Assembly (NCBI GenBank): GCA_964611585.1
Contig: CAZTAK010000009.1
Location: 1 to 58,840 of the forward strand
Direction of reading: 5' to 3'
Length of the DNA stretch: 58,840 nt
DNA from: CAZTAK01 sp964611585
Lineage (GTDB): Bacteria; Pseudomonadota; Alphaproteobacteria; SHVP01
The notes under the pieces were generated by a model, which was not told the DNA's origin, ran no database searches, and saw nothing but the letters and a program-made list of their open reading frames with translations. Positions 8,802-16,883 of this stretch are shown here, one piece after another; the first letter of the stretch is position 1, and every line of letters begins with the position of its first letter. The position numbers were made by a program, and so were the translations under genes.

Positions 8802-9626
8802 CTAGCCGGCGGGCACCACGCGCTTGCTGATCAACCGATCGGGATAGGGTTTGGTCCAGCTCACTTCGTGCGCGCGCCCCCCGAGAATATTGGCGTCTTG
8901 CAGAAAGTCGAGCTCAGGTGCCGTGATGTTGACGTTGCCCGCACCCGACCACAAATCGCCCACCGTCATATCGATCATCGGTGTCAGTATCATCCGGCGT
9001 TCCACCTGGCCCGGGTTCACCGGGTCAGGCAGCGCCGTTTCGGTAAAGTACTGACTGACCTGCGATTGATCGGGGAAGGATGCCTGCGTTGCTTCCTGCG
9101 GCAGGTCGCCTTGTCGCTCCAGCGACACCGAAATATCGAAGACCGCGCGATTGCCGCGCGACACCAGGCCGGTGACGATATCGCCGACGCGCCACCCCGC
9201 AAGAGGGCGCCGGGTCAGGCTCATGGAACCCATCTTTTGCGGCCAGCCATAGAGTTCGCGGCCGCCCGCGAATTCTGCATCCGTGCTGCACCAGGAGTAG
9301 GGGCACCACTGCCCCTTGATCCCGTCGGTTTCGGTGAGAAAGCCGACAATGGCCTCGTGGTAGTGGGCCTGATCGGGATTGCGCTGGGTGAATTCCCGGC
9401 CGAAACCGTAATCGCAAATGATGTCGTGAACGCTGAGACGGCAGGCCGCCGGGCCCGACAACGAGAGCGGTTCCGGAATCAGCGCCCGCATCGCCTCGCC
9501 ATCGACTTCAAGCAGAACCGAAGCCGAATAGCCTTCAAACCGCCACGGCGGTGGACCGTAGAGCGCATGCGCGCCGCCTGGACTCAGCGGCGCCGAAAAC
9601 CCGTCGAATTCATTCGATCCCGGCAT
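8802..9626 (-). CDS. Acetoacetate decarboxylase family protein, paralog 2 (Schiff-base lysine replaced)
   Basis: This 274-residue protein is a second, divergent ADC-family member. Its active-site segment reads GRELYGWPQKMG (residues 122-133). The position of the Schiff-base Lys115 of Clostridium ADC is Gln130, while the neighbouring Lys131 is kept. The family's conserved acid may be Glu91 (YHEAIVGF). Loss of the nucleophilic lysine argues against classical decarboxylation; a different reaction or a non-enzymatic binding role is possible. The start at 9626 has AAGGA at seven bases; a start at 9647 is possible but adds seven residues of poor character. It follows the flavoprotein gene by 48 bases and is probably co-transcribed with it. 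Confidence 0.83.
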   Translation of the reverse strand: MPGSNEFDGFSAPLSPGGAHALYGPPPWRFEGYSASVLLEVDGEAMRALIPEPLSLSGPAACRLSVHDIICDYGFGREFTQRNPDQAHYHEAIVGFLTETDGIKGQWCPYSWCSTDAEFAGGRELYGWPQKMGSMSLTRRPLAGWRVGDIVTGLVSRGNRAVFDISVSLERQGDLPQEATQASFPDQSQVSQYFTETALPDPVNPGQVERRMILTPMIDMTVGDLWSGAGNVNITAPELDFLQDANILGGRAHEVSWTKPYPDRLISKRVVPAG

Positions 9627-9674
9627 GAAATATCCTTCTTTCCGCATCGCGCCCGGCCAGCCCGATCGAAAACT

Positions 9675-11138
9675 TTATTCCGCCGCCTCGTTCTTGGAGC
9701 CGGGCCATTCCAGTATCGTTTGGCCCAAAAGGCGGCCGAAGGAGATCGCCGGTGCAACCAGCATGCCACCGACGGTGGCGTTGCCCATCGTCTGGCCCGC
9801 CCCCAAAAGTTCGCCGATGGCATAGAGACCCCGAATCGGCTTCCTGTTCTTGTTGGTCACACGGAGGCTGTCGTCAACCGCCAGACCGACGGCGCTGGTG
9901 AACGAAACGCCCTGAATGCGGATGGCATAGAAGGGCGGTGTTTCAATGGCCTTTGGCCGGTGCTGGCGTCCAAACGGATCGGAACCGCTCAGTGTGGCGT
10001 TGTAGTCGGCAATCGTGGTCTTGAGGTTGCCTGCATTGACGCCGGTTCGCGAGGCGAGTTCGTGCAGAGTGTCGGCCTTGTAGAAGAATTCGTAGGTGTC
10101 GAACGCCTCGAAAACCTTTTCTTTGGGCCAGGGCATGGCGTCCGGTAGCGCCGTGTTGAGAACGTAGTTCGGCGATTCCTTGAGAATCACATCGTCGAAG
10201 ATGGACCAGCAGCGCAGGTTTGTCTGCGCGAGCAGGGCGTGCTCGCGGGTATCGACGCTCGGCTCGTCCTCGCGGATGAACCGCTTGCCCTCGGCGTTGA
10301 CGAAAATCTCCCAGGGCTGGCGAAATTCCGGTGCGAGGATCAACCGGGCCACCACGGGACTCGGGATCACGGCACTTTCGAGGACGGATGTGAATGAGCA
10401 AATGTAGTTTTCCTTGCCGCGTGTCCATCCGCCGACCGACTGACCGATCTTGATGCCCGATCCGCGCGCGAAAGGGTAGGCGGCGTTGCCGTACAGCGGA
10501 ATCCCGTTTAGCTCTTCGAACACGTCCGCGTCGGCGCAATAGCCGCCGGACGCGAGCACGACGTTGTGCCCGTCGTATTGGGTCTCGGAACCGTCCTTGG
10601 CGCGGGTTGTGACACCGGTCACGGGGCCCGATTTCTTTCGCACCAGTCCGGTAACTTCTGTTTCCAGTTTCAGAGTCAGGTTGCCCCTCGCCAGTTCGGC
10701 GACAAACACCCTCGACAGCGTGCGCAGCACGGAGCGGCCGCCATCCGGGCCCCAGTAGTAGCGATCTTTGCTGTAGGGCTCGTGAGTCAGGCCGCGAACC
10801 GGATGTTCGGGGTGAATCTCCAGGCCATTGTCGAGCAGCCAGTCGATCGTCTTTCCGCCGTGGTCGACGGCAAGCCGCACCAAGGCCGGATCGGCAGTAT
10901 TGTTCGAGATCCGCATGACGTCTTCATAATGCTGGTCCGCCGTGTCATCGATGCCCTTGGCCGCCTGAAGTTTGGTGCCGGCGCCGCTCATCTGTCCGGC
11001 GGACAGGTGCAGCGCGCCGCCGATCTCACTCGCATGTTCGATGACCAGAACGCGCGCCCCGCGTTGCGCGGCAAATACCGCAGCCGGCATTCCTGCCGTT
11101 CCGGCGCCGACGACGACAACATCCCAAATATCGGCCAT
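9675..11138 (-). CDS. FAD-dependent oxidoreductase, fumarate reductase / ketosteroid dehydrogenase-like
   Basis: This 487-residue flavoprotein belongs to the FAD-binding_2 family (fumarate reductase flavoprotein subunit, 3-ketosteroid dehydrogenases, urocanate reductase relatives). The N-terminus has the dinucleotide-binding fingerprint VVVGAGTAGMPAAVFAAQRG, then IEHASEIGG. The C-terminus has GLYAIGELLGAGQTMGNATVGGMLVAPAI, typical of the second FAD-contact region. There is no signal peptide, so it is probably cytoplasmic. The likely chemistry is reduction or dehydrogenation of a C-C bond alpha,beta to a carbonyl. GGGGAGG precedes the ATG. It sits in a minus-strand run with the acyl-CoA synthetase upstream and ADC paralog 2 downstream. 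The substrate is not inferable. Confidence 0.88.
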   Translation of the reverse strand: MADIWDVVVVGAGTAGMPAAVFAAQRGARVLVIEHASEIGGALHLSAGQMSGAGTKLQAAKGIDDTADQHYEDVMRISNNTADPALVRLAVDHGGKTIDWLLDNGLEIHPEHPVRGLTHEPYSKDRYYWGPDGGRSVLRTLSRVFVAELARGNLTLKLETEVTGLVRKKSGPVTGVTTRAKDGSETQYDGHNVVLASGGYCADADVFEELNGIPLYGNAAYPFARGSGIKIGQSVGGWTRGKENYICSFTSVLESAVIPSPVVARLILAPEFRQPWEIFVNAEGKRFIREDEPSVDTREHALLAQTNLRCWSIFDDVILKESPNYVLNTALPDAMPWPKEKVFEAFDTYEFFYKADTLHELASRTGVNAGNLKTTIADYNATLSGSDPFGRQHRPKAIETPPFYAIRIQGVSFTSAVGLAVDDSLRVTNKNRKPIRGLYAIGELLGAGQTMGNATVGGMLVAPAISFGRLLGQTILEWPGSKNEAAE

Positions 11139-11256
11139 AGCAACCTCCCCAGTTTGCCGTCCTCACGCCCCTGACAATAAGTAACACGACTTTGGCGCCG
11201 CAGACATATGCAAGGCGGCATTTCCAAAAAGTGAGCCGGGCCGGCGCAGCGGCGCG

Positions 11257-11916
11257 CTAGTCGGGCGAGGCGATCAGTTCGCCGAGGAAGACGGTGCCGG
11301 CGCGCTTTGAAATCGCGCTTTGGGCGTCGTCGAATTCAGACGCATTGTCGATAAACTTCAAATGGAAGTGCTCGAAACCGAGATGGTGCCCCGTCGAAAG
11401 GGCCATGCGCCAGGCCTCTCCCGGTTTGGCGTAGCCCAGCGCCCAGTGTTTGCGAACCAGTTCGTCGAGCCGCCAGGTGTCGAATCCCGTGTCCGGCGCC
11501 ACTGGATCTGCGTCGCCACCGACGAAAACGAGGTTTGCGGCGCGCGGCCGCCCAGACTTGACGATCCGGCTGCTAAGATAGGCCAATGTGTTGACCTTGG
11601 CCGGGCCGACGGTCGAATAGTTGCCCCACTTTTCAACCCAGATCGCGCGAAATTTCTCGAGCGGTTCGTCGAACCAGACTTGCTCGAGTGAATCGGGGCC
11701 GTCGATCTGCAAAAGGTCGAAATGGGTGAAGGGTAGGCCCTCACCGGAACCGTCGGCGACCTTCCAGTTCTGATACCTGACGATACCGGGCGTTTTGTTG
11801 AAGGTGGGGTTGTCGAATTCGCGCAACCAGTCGTCGTACCCGGCAGCCTCCGAGCCCGGACGAAGGGTATAGGTGATGAACACCATTGAATCCTGGTTTG
11901 CAGCGGCGCTGTTCAT
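11257..11916 (-). CDS. Conserved hypothetical, possibly two-domain alpha-beta-barrel protein
   Basis: This protein has 219 residues from an ATG at 11916, which has GGGAGG at a good distance; a longer frame upstream to 11967 is less likely. The first half (MVFITYTLRPGSEAAGYDDWLREFDNPTFNKTPG, split here by memory of the frame) has the look of a dimeric alpha-beta barrel domain: a beta strand, a helix with acidic/aromatic residues and a strand near FTHFDLLQIDG. The second half repeats a similar pattern ending in FLGELIASPD. I recognise no named family. It lies between the acyl-CoA synthetase and the flavoprotein, on the same strand, with gaps of 236 and 118 bases, so it is probably part of the same pathway. 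Confidence 0.65.
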   Translation of the reverse strand: MNSAAANQDSMVFITYTLRPGSEAAGYDDWLREFDNPTFNKTPGIVRYQNWKVADGSGEGLPFTHFDLLQIDGPDSLEQVWFDEPLEKFRAIWVEKWGNYSTVGPAKVNTLAYLSSRIVKSGRPRAANLVFVGGDADPVAPDTGFDTWRLDELVRKHWALGYAKPGEAWRMALSTGHHLGFEHFHLKFIDNASEFDDAQSAISKRAGTVFLGELIASPD

Positions 11917-12152
11917 TGTTGTTATCCTCCCATGCGGGCATTCCCAAGCCCGCCCCCCCACCGGCACGGTGGCGCCGCGACCGATTGCTTCGATGCGGCC
12001 CCTCGCAGTTCATTCTGGGGCGCGCCCGCCAATTGACGCAAGCCCATGATTGCGCCCGGGGCGCCGTATTTTGGGGATCGTCGCAGTGATCTTGTGGCGT
12101 GCCAGCGATTTGGCCGCGCAGACGCCAGCGCATTCTCCGCACCGGGCGGCGT

Positions 12153-13700
12153 TCAGGGTGACGAATTCTCCGCTGAAAACCCGTAGCGCCGGCGGATTTC
12201 AGGCTTCACGACCTTGCCGCTTGCGTTGCGCGGCAGCGCTTCGACGAATACGACCGTCGCCGGCACCTTGAACTTCGCCAGGTTTTGCGAACAGTGCGCA
12301 ATGATTGAATCTTCACCGAGGCTGGCGCTGTCCCGCAGCGTCACGACCGCCCGGCCGGCCTCACCCCAACGCGAATCGGGAACGCCAATGACGGCGACTT
12401 CGGCGACGTCGTCGAGCTGGCCGATCACCGCCTCGACCTCGGCCGGATAGACGTTTTCGCCGCCGGATATGTACATGTCCTTCCAGCGGTCGACGAGGTA
12501 GTAGAACCCGTCTTCGTCACGCCACGCCGCGTCGCCGGTGCGGAGCCAGCCGTCGGTAAACGCGGCCCGTGTCGCTTGCGGATTGTTCCAGTATCCGGGT
12601 GAGACGTTGGGGCCGCGCGCCCAAATCTCGCCGATCTCGCCGGCAACGACATCATGGCCCGCCCGGTCGACGAGTCTCATTTCCGTATAGAGGACCTGCG
12701 TGCCAATAGATGCCAGCTTGCTGCGATCGATATCGGCATCGGCCGCCGTCAACACAGGCCCCGTTTCGGTCATGCCATAAATGTTTTGCAGCGGCAGGCT
12801 CTTTTCATCGAGGTATCGTTCGACCAACGCGAGCGGGACCGGCTCACCACTGATGGTGGCGCACTGGATGCGGGACAAGTCGGCTTGATCGAAGTCCGGG
12901 TGCTCGCTCATCTTGGTGTACATCGTGACGGCGCCGTTGAGGTGGGTAACCGCCAACGCCGGGTCGTTCAGGACCCGCAGAACGTCGCCCGGATCGAAAT
13001 CACGCATCACCACTGTCGTGCCGCCGACATGGAAACACGGATTTCCGAACGCGCAGAGCGCGCCGATGTGGAACAAAGGGCCGACGATGAGACAGGCCGA
13101 ATCCAGTGTGATCCGTGCGAACGCTCCAATATTCACCAGGTTGTAGAACGTGGTGCCGTAGGTGATGGTCGCGCCCTTGGGCCTTCCCGTGGTGCCGGAG
13201 GTGTAGATGATTGTCCACGGGTCGTCTTGATCGAGCTCTGCCGGCGGGACAGCGTCGGCGTCTTCGGCCAGGCCCGATTCATAATCGGACGCAGAATCGC
13301 CGTCGCCGAGACCAAGGACGGGGGCGACGCCACACGTGGCGGCAACGGCAGCCGCCTTGTCGGCAAAACCGGTGCCTGCGAATAGTATCGCCGGGGCGGC
13401 GTCACCGACGATGTATTCGAGTTCGGGTCCGGCAAGGCGCCAATTGAGCGGGAGAAAGATCGCACCGAGCCGCATGCACGCAAACTGGATTTCAAACATG
13501 TCGGTGGTGTTTCGGGAAAGGACGGCGATCCGGTCGCCCTTCCTGATCCCGTTCCGCAACAGAAGGTTCGCTGCCCCGTCGACGCGGTCGGCGAACGCGC
13601 CGTATGTAAACCGGCGATTCGAGTACAGGTCGAAGGCCGCGAGATGGTCGGGTGCACGCCGCGCGTTGAAGCGGATCCAGTCGTAGACGGGCCCGCTCAC
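12153..13700 (-). CDS. Acyl-CoA synthetase, AMP-forming (ANL superfamily)
   Basis: This 515-residue enzyme activates a carboxylic acid to its acyl-CoA through an acyl-adenylate. All adenylate-forming signatures are present: the P-loop YTSGTTGRPKG (residues 166-176), YGMTE near residue 310, GWLRTGD near 405, the hinge region after DRWKDMYISGGENVYPAEVE, and a C-terminal PRNASGKV whose Lys is the catalytic one. Length is typical of medium/long-chain or aromatic acid:CoA ligases, and it resembles the FadD3/cyclohexanecarboxylate-type ligases of catabolic clusters. Its start overlaps the end of the upstream acyl-CoA dehydrogenase by four bases (ATGA), so the two are translationally coupled. The acid substrate is unknown. 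Confidence 0.93.
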   Translation of the reverse strand: MSGPVYDWIRFNARRAPDHLAAFDLYSNRRFTYGAFADRVDGAANLLLRNGIRKGDRIAVLSRNTTDMFEIQFACMRLGAIFLPLNWRLAGPELEYIVGDAAPAILFAGTGFADKAAAVAATCGVAPVLGLGDGDSASDYESGLAEDADAVPPAELDQDDPWTIIYTSGTTGRPKGATITYGTTFYNLVNIGAFARITLDSACLIVGPLFHIGALCAFGNPCFHVGGTTVVMRDFDPGDVLRVLNDPALAVTHLNGAVTMYTKMSEHPDFDQADLSRIQCATISGEPVPLALVERYLDEKSLPLQNIYGMTETGPVLTAADADIDRSKLASIGTQVLYTEMRLVDRAGHDVVAGEIGEIWARGPNVSPGYWNNPQATRAAFTDGWLRTGDAAWRDEDGFYYLVDRWKDMYISGGENVYPAEVEAVIGQLDDVAEVAVIGVPDSRWGEAGRAVVTLRDSASLGEDSIIAHCSQNLAKFKVPATVVFVEALPRNASGKVVKPEIRRRYGFSAENSSP

Positions 13701-14854
13701 AAACCGAGTTCCCGCGCGATGATGTTGCGTTGAATCTCGTTCGATCCTTCACCGAAGGTGTAGAGCCGCGCGTCGCGCCAGATGCGCTGCATGTCGCTCT
13801 CCGCCGCATAGCCGGCAGAAGCCAGAATCTGCATTCCGTGATCCGCGACATAGTGGAGCGCCTCCGTCGCGATGACTTTGGCCTGTGCCGCTTCGCGCCG
13901 GCAGGGTTCCTCGCGGCTGATCAGGTCGGCGAGGTGATAGGTGGTCAAGCGGGCCTGATCCACCCGCATCTGCATGTCGGCGAGCCGATGGCGGATCACC
14001 TGGAAAGAACCGATCGGGTTTCCGAACTGGACCCGTTCCTTGGCGTGTTTGATGGCGATGTCGACCGCCAGTTGCGCCTGCCCGGTGGCGCTGGCGGCGA
14101 GACCTGCGCGTGCGTAGTGCAGCGTCGACATCAGGTTTCGGAAGCCGTTGCCGATCTCGCCCATGACTTGGTCGTCGGCAACGAAAACGTCGTCGAGCCC
14201 GATATCCCAGGACTTGAATCCCGCGTTGCCGACCTTTTGCAACTCCGTCATGTGAACGCCATCGGCATCGGGCGGGATAAGCAACATTGTGATCCCCCGG
14301 TGCCCAACCGACTCCGGATCGGTGCGGCACGGCGTCACCATGTAGATCGATTGTTTGGCATTGCTCGACCATGATTTGCGGCCGTTGACAACCCATCCCC
14401 CCTCGACCTTGGTCGCGCGCGTGCGGATGGCCCCCGCGTCGCTGCCCGCCTCCGGTTCGGTGAGAGCGAGCGCAAACGTCGCCTTGCCCTGGATAATCTG
14501 CGGCAGCAACTCGTCTTTTTGCTTCTCGGAGCCATAGGCCATCAGCGACATGCCGCCGAAGCAAACGGTCGTGTCGTAAAGTGTGCCGAGCATCGAGGCG
14601 CGGTAGCCCATGCGTTCCCCGACCCGGGTTACGATCCACCAGGGTTGCTCGAGGCCGCCGTATTTTTTCGGAAACGGCAACCCCAGCAGGCCGGTGGGCC
14701 CAAGTTTGGGCAAGAGGTCGTAGGGCGGCTCGTGGTCGCGGTCGCGCCGCCGCAGCTCCTCGGGCGGAATGTGGCGCTCAAAAAAACGATCAACCGTGTC
14801 GAGCAGCATTCGGACCTCCATGCCGCTGTCGGTCTGCGCCGGCTTGATGTTCAT
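13697..14854 (-). CDS. Acyl-CoA dehydrogenase
   Basis: This 385-residue flavoenzyme oxidises an acyl-CoA to the 2,3-enoyl-CoA. It has the three-part acyl-CoA dehydrogenase layout: an N-terminal helical domain, a central beta domain with FALALTEPEAGSDAGAI (the Tx-E/P FAD-contact signature), and a C-terminal helical domain ending in FGEGSNEIQRNIIARELGL. The Glu of the GEGSNEIQ segment matches the usual catalytic base. The start at 14854 is chosen because GAGGAG lies ahead of it; the frame continues upstream to 14953 without a ribosome site. It is the first gene of the run with the acyl-CoA synthetase. It likely oxidises the CoA ester that the synthetase forms. Confidence 0.93.
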   Translation of the reverse strand: MNIKPAQTDSGMEVRMLLDTVDRFFERHIPPEELRRRDRDHEPPYDLLPKLGPTGLLGLPFPKKYGGLEQPWWIVTRVGERMGYRASMLGTLYDTTVCFGGMSLMAYGSEKQKDELLPQIIQGKATFALALTEPEAGSDAGAIRTRATKVEGGWVVNGRKSWSSNAKQSIYMVTPCRTDPESVGHRGITMLLIPPDADGVHMTELQKVGNAGFKSWDIGLDDVFVADDQVMGEIGNGFRNLMSTLHYARAGLAASATGQAQLAVDIAIKHAKERVQFGNPIGSFQVIRHRLADMQMRVDQARLTTYHLADLISREEPCRREAAQAKVIATEALHYVADHGMQILASAGYAAESDMQRIWRDARLYTFGEGSNEIQRNIIARELGL

Positions 14855-15325
14855 CGACTGTCTCCTCGTTGACAGAATCCAACGGTCGCAAGGTGGGGTT
14901 GAATTCGGATGAAACGGGTTGTCAGGGTACCCCTGTCCGGCCGATTCTGACATGCCCTCAAGCTAGACCGAAATCCGGTCCGGTCGAGCTGCATTGCAAT
15001 CGTATCGGAATCCGTGCGTGGCGAATGAGAATACTGTGTGGAGTATCGGCGGCTCGCAACGATTTCGCATTAAATCCGATCAACTTTGCGCTGCCGGAAT
15101 TGTGGCAATCGCGAGCCCGTTCGGAAGCTTGGACCGAAAAGTCTTCATGATTGGCGTGCGATGCAGGATCGGGTATGGATCGGATGTTCGTCTCGGTACG
15201 GCCTTTGAGTATTATCGGTGTTGGCTAATGGCAGGCAGTGCCGCGAGCAAACGACAGGCCCAAATCCCGGAGTTTGGGTTCGTCTGGGTCGACCCGCCAG
15301 CGCGGCACCGGCAGCCATCATTCAA
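14855..15325. other. Intergenic region upstream of the acyl-CoA dehydrogenase operon
   Basis: These 471 bases contain no convincing gene. They should hold the promoter for the dehydrogenase-synthetase pair. One short inverted repeat, GACCG-AAATC-CGGTC at 14966-14980, is followed by another CGGTC and could be an operator, but this is weak. Codon use in the open plus-strand frame here does not look coding. Confidence 0.4.
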
Positions 15326-15700
15326 TATGGGGAACGGGAGAGGCGATTTGGAACCTGACCGCAGAACCTTCGGCCGCTGGCTCGCCGCCGCCGTTCTGGC
15401 GTTGGCGGCACCCGCCGGGCTGGCTTTGACGGTCCCTGCCGGACCGGCATGGGCGCAGCCGCCAGCCCGACGAGCCGCGCGGCCATCCGGATGAGGATGA
15501 ACGCGGTGCCGGCCGCAGCCGCCGTCCCGATGAGGACCGCCGCTGCTGTCCTGACGGCGACGACGATTGCCACCCGCCGCGCCGCGGCCGGGCCGACGAT
15601 GAAGATGACGATGAGGACGACCGCCGGGAACCGCCACGGGCGCGCGGCCGGGCCGACGATGATCATGAAGACGACGACGAGGATGACGATGACCGGAACC
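15326..15700 (+). pseudogene. Broken secreted acidic-repeat protein (signal peptide plus Asp/Glu/Arg-rich tail)
   Basis: From ATG 15326, or TTG 15347 with GGGAGAGG ahead, a clear signal peptide can be read: RRTFGRWLAAAVLALAAPAG, then a cleavage-like GPAWA-QPP. The frame stops at 15494. One base over, an open frame continues with runs rich in Asp, Glu, Arg and Pro (for example RADDEDDDEDDRREPP and RADDDHEDDDEDDDDRNP). This suggests a single-base frameshift in one gene for a secreted acidic protein, or two pieces fused by rearrangement. It ends where the TRAP-receptor remnant on the other strand begins (about 15700-15705). The original C-terminus is not seen. I do not recognise a family. Confidence 0.35.
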
Positions 15701-15702
15701 CG
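15583..15702 (+). repeat. 60-bp tandem duplication in acidic coding stretch
   Basis: Two units of 60 bases start at 15583 and 15643. Each begins CGCGGCCGGGCCGACGATGA, identical over those 20 bases, then diverges within a GAC/GAT/GAG-rich run. In the frame that makes sense it encodes RGRAD followed by an Asp/Glu run, so the repeat expands acidic codons. It could have grown by slippage. Confidence 0.75.
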
Positions 15703-15704
15703 CG

Positions 15705-16064
15705 CCGCCGCCCTTGTAGTACCAGTGCAAATAGGTTTCGGGCGAGGGCCCGCCGGGAAAGTTGGCCAAGATCGAGTTGGTCGGGTCGGCATTCGCCAGG
15801 AACGCCGCCGAGGTCCATCCGGCGTCGACGGTTCCGGCGGCAACTTCGCCGTGGACCTTGAAGGCAGGAACGATCTCGCCGACACCGAACGGAGTGATGT
15901 CGATGCGCCCGCCTGAAAGCATGCGCACGGTATCGGTGAATTTCTGGACCATCTCGGTCCAGAAGAAAGTGTTGACCGGTACAATAGCTTTGCAGCCGCC
16001 ACTTGACGTCTTGCGCCTGCGCTGCCGCGGGTACCGAAATAAGGAACGCGACAGCGCCTGCCAT
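15705..16064 (-). pseudogene. Truncated, frameshifted TRAP-type binding protein remnant
   Basis: Read from ATG 16064 the minus strand gives a signal-like start (GAVAFLISVPAAAQAQ) and then DVKWRLQSYCTG. At about 15985 the frame breaks, and one base over it continues as FFWTEMVQKF, then LSGGRIDITPFGVGEIVPAF, GTVDAGWTSAAF and ETYLHWYYKGGG. This is the N-terminal third of a DctP-family solute receptor, in which such a YGGG-type segment is usually followed by 200 more residues. Here homology ends abruptly at about 15705, where an acidic frame on the other strand begins. It cannot make a working protein. It is separate from the intact dctP at 5010-6053. The break looks like a rearrangement point or an assembly join. 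Confidence 0.8.
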
Positions 16065-16166
16065 CAACGGGTATCCGTCGCCGGGCCTGACCGAGGGTTC
16101 TGGCCATCCAAAGGCAAGCGATTCCCGGCGGCGTGCGCGAAATAACCGCGCGTGGGCGGCCGCTAA

Positions 16167-16523
16167 TCAGGTGTCCGCGCCGCGAGCGCAGTCGATGCAG
16201 ACCGGCACTGCGGGGTCGCCCTCGAGGCGCGCCGGCAAAATCTCCTCGCCGCAGGAAACGCAAGCTCCGAAGTCGCCCGACTCGATGCGTTTGAGGGCGT
16301 CGTCGATCATCCGAATCCGCGTCTGGCGGCGCGCTTCCTGGGCCCGGTCCATCGCCTGCACCTGCATCGCATCCATGCGCGACAGACGCCCGACCGTTTG
16401 CTGGTCCAGTTGGACGGGCGCGCGCGCGGCGCGCGTATCGACGCCGGCCTTGGTGAGAGTTGCGCGTTCCGCACGCAAACGCTGCTCGAAAGAGTCGTGG
16501 CGGGGAGCGGTGGGATCGGACAT
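16167..16523 (-). CDS. TraR/DksA-type C4 zinc-finger protein
   Basis: This 118-residue protein has a charged helical first two-thirds and a C-terminal four-cysteine zinc finger (CVSCGEE, then 20 residues, VCIDC), as in TraR/DksA proteins. The helical part has the family's RMIDDALKRIESGDFGAC lead-in. DksA-type proteins bind in the RNA polymerase secondary channel and with ppGpp change promoter choice. This member is shorter than E. coli DksA (151 residues) and lacks the DxxDxA coiled-coil tip motif that I can see, so its effect on polymerase is uncertain. The start ATG at 16523 has no clear ribosome site. It is divergent from phoR. Confidence 0.82.
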   Translation of the reverse strand: MSDPTAPRHDSFEQRLRAERATLTKAGVDTRAARAPVQLDQQTVGRLSRMDAMQVQAMDRAQEARRQTRIRMIDDALKRIESGDFGACVSCGEEILPARLEGDPAVPVCIDCARGADT

Positions 16524-16883
16524 TGTCGCAAAGGGCCGTTCGCCGATCAGCCCGCACCGCGTGCCGCCGCCGCGTGCAGCTCGACAAAGAATTCCGCGCC
16601 CGCGTCTTTCCCGGAAGCAACGAAAAAAGGACCACCCACTGGCACCACCCGCTCGCGACGGAGGCTGAGGCCGTGGCCAATTCCGCCGCGCAAGCGGTAG
16701 GGAAGCACCGTTTGAGAGCTGCGGGCAACCGAATTGTGCCGCCGGGCGCCGGTCCTTGGGCGGCAGCCGCACGCAGGCGTGCCGCGGCTTTGCCGTTTGC
16801 AGCGCCGATTTTCCGGGCGACGCCGGGGCCTCGCGCCCCCGGCGAACGTCGCCCCCGGAGCCTAGCCGTGTTAAGGCTTGGGC
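16524..16883. other. Divergent intergenic region upstream of phoR
   Basis: These 360 bases lie between the DksA/TraR-type gene and phoR, which are transcribed away from each other. They should carry both promoters. An in-frame stop (TAA at 16872) lies four codons before the phoR ATG, so phoR cannot be longer at the N-terminus. No Pho-box repeats are seen here. Open frames across this region are not convincing. Confidence 0.5.
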
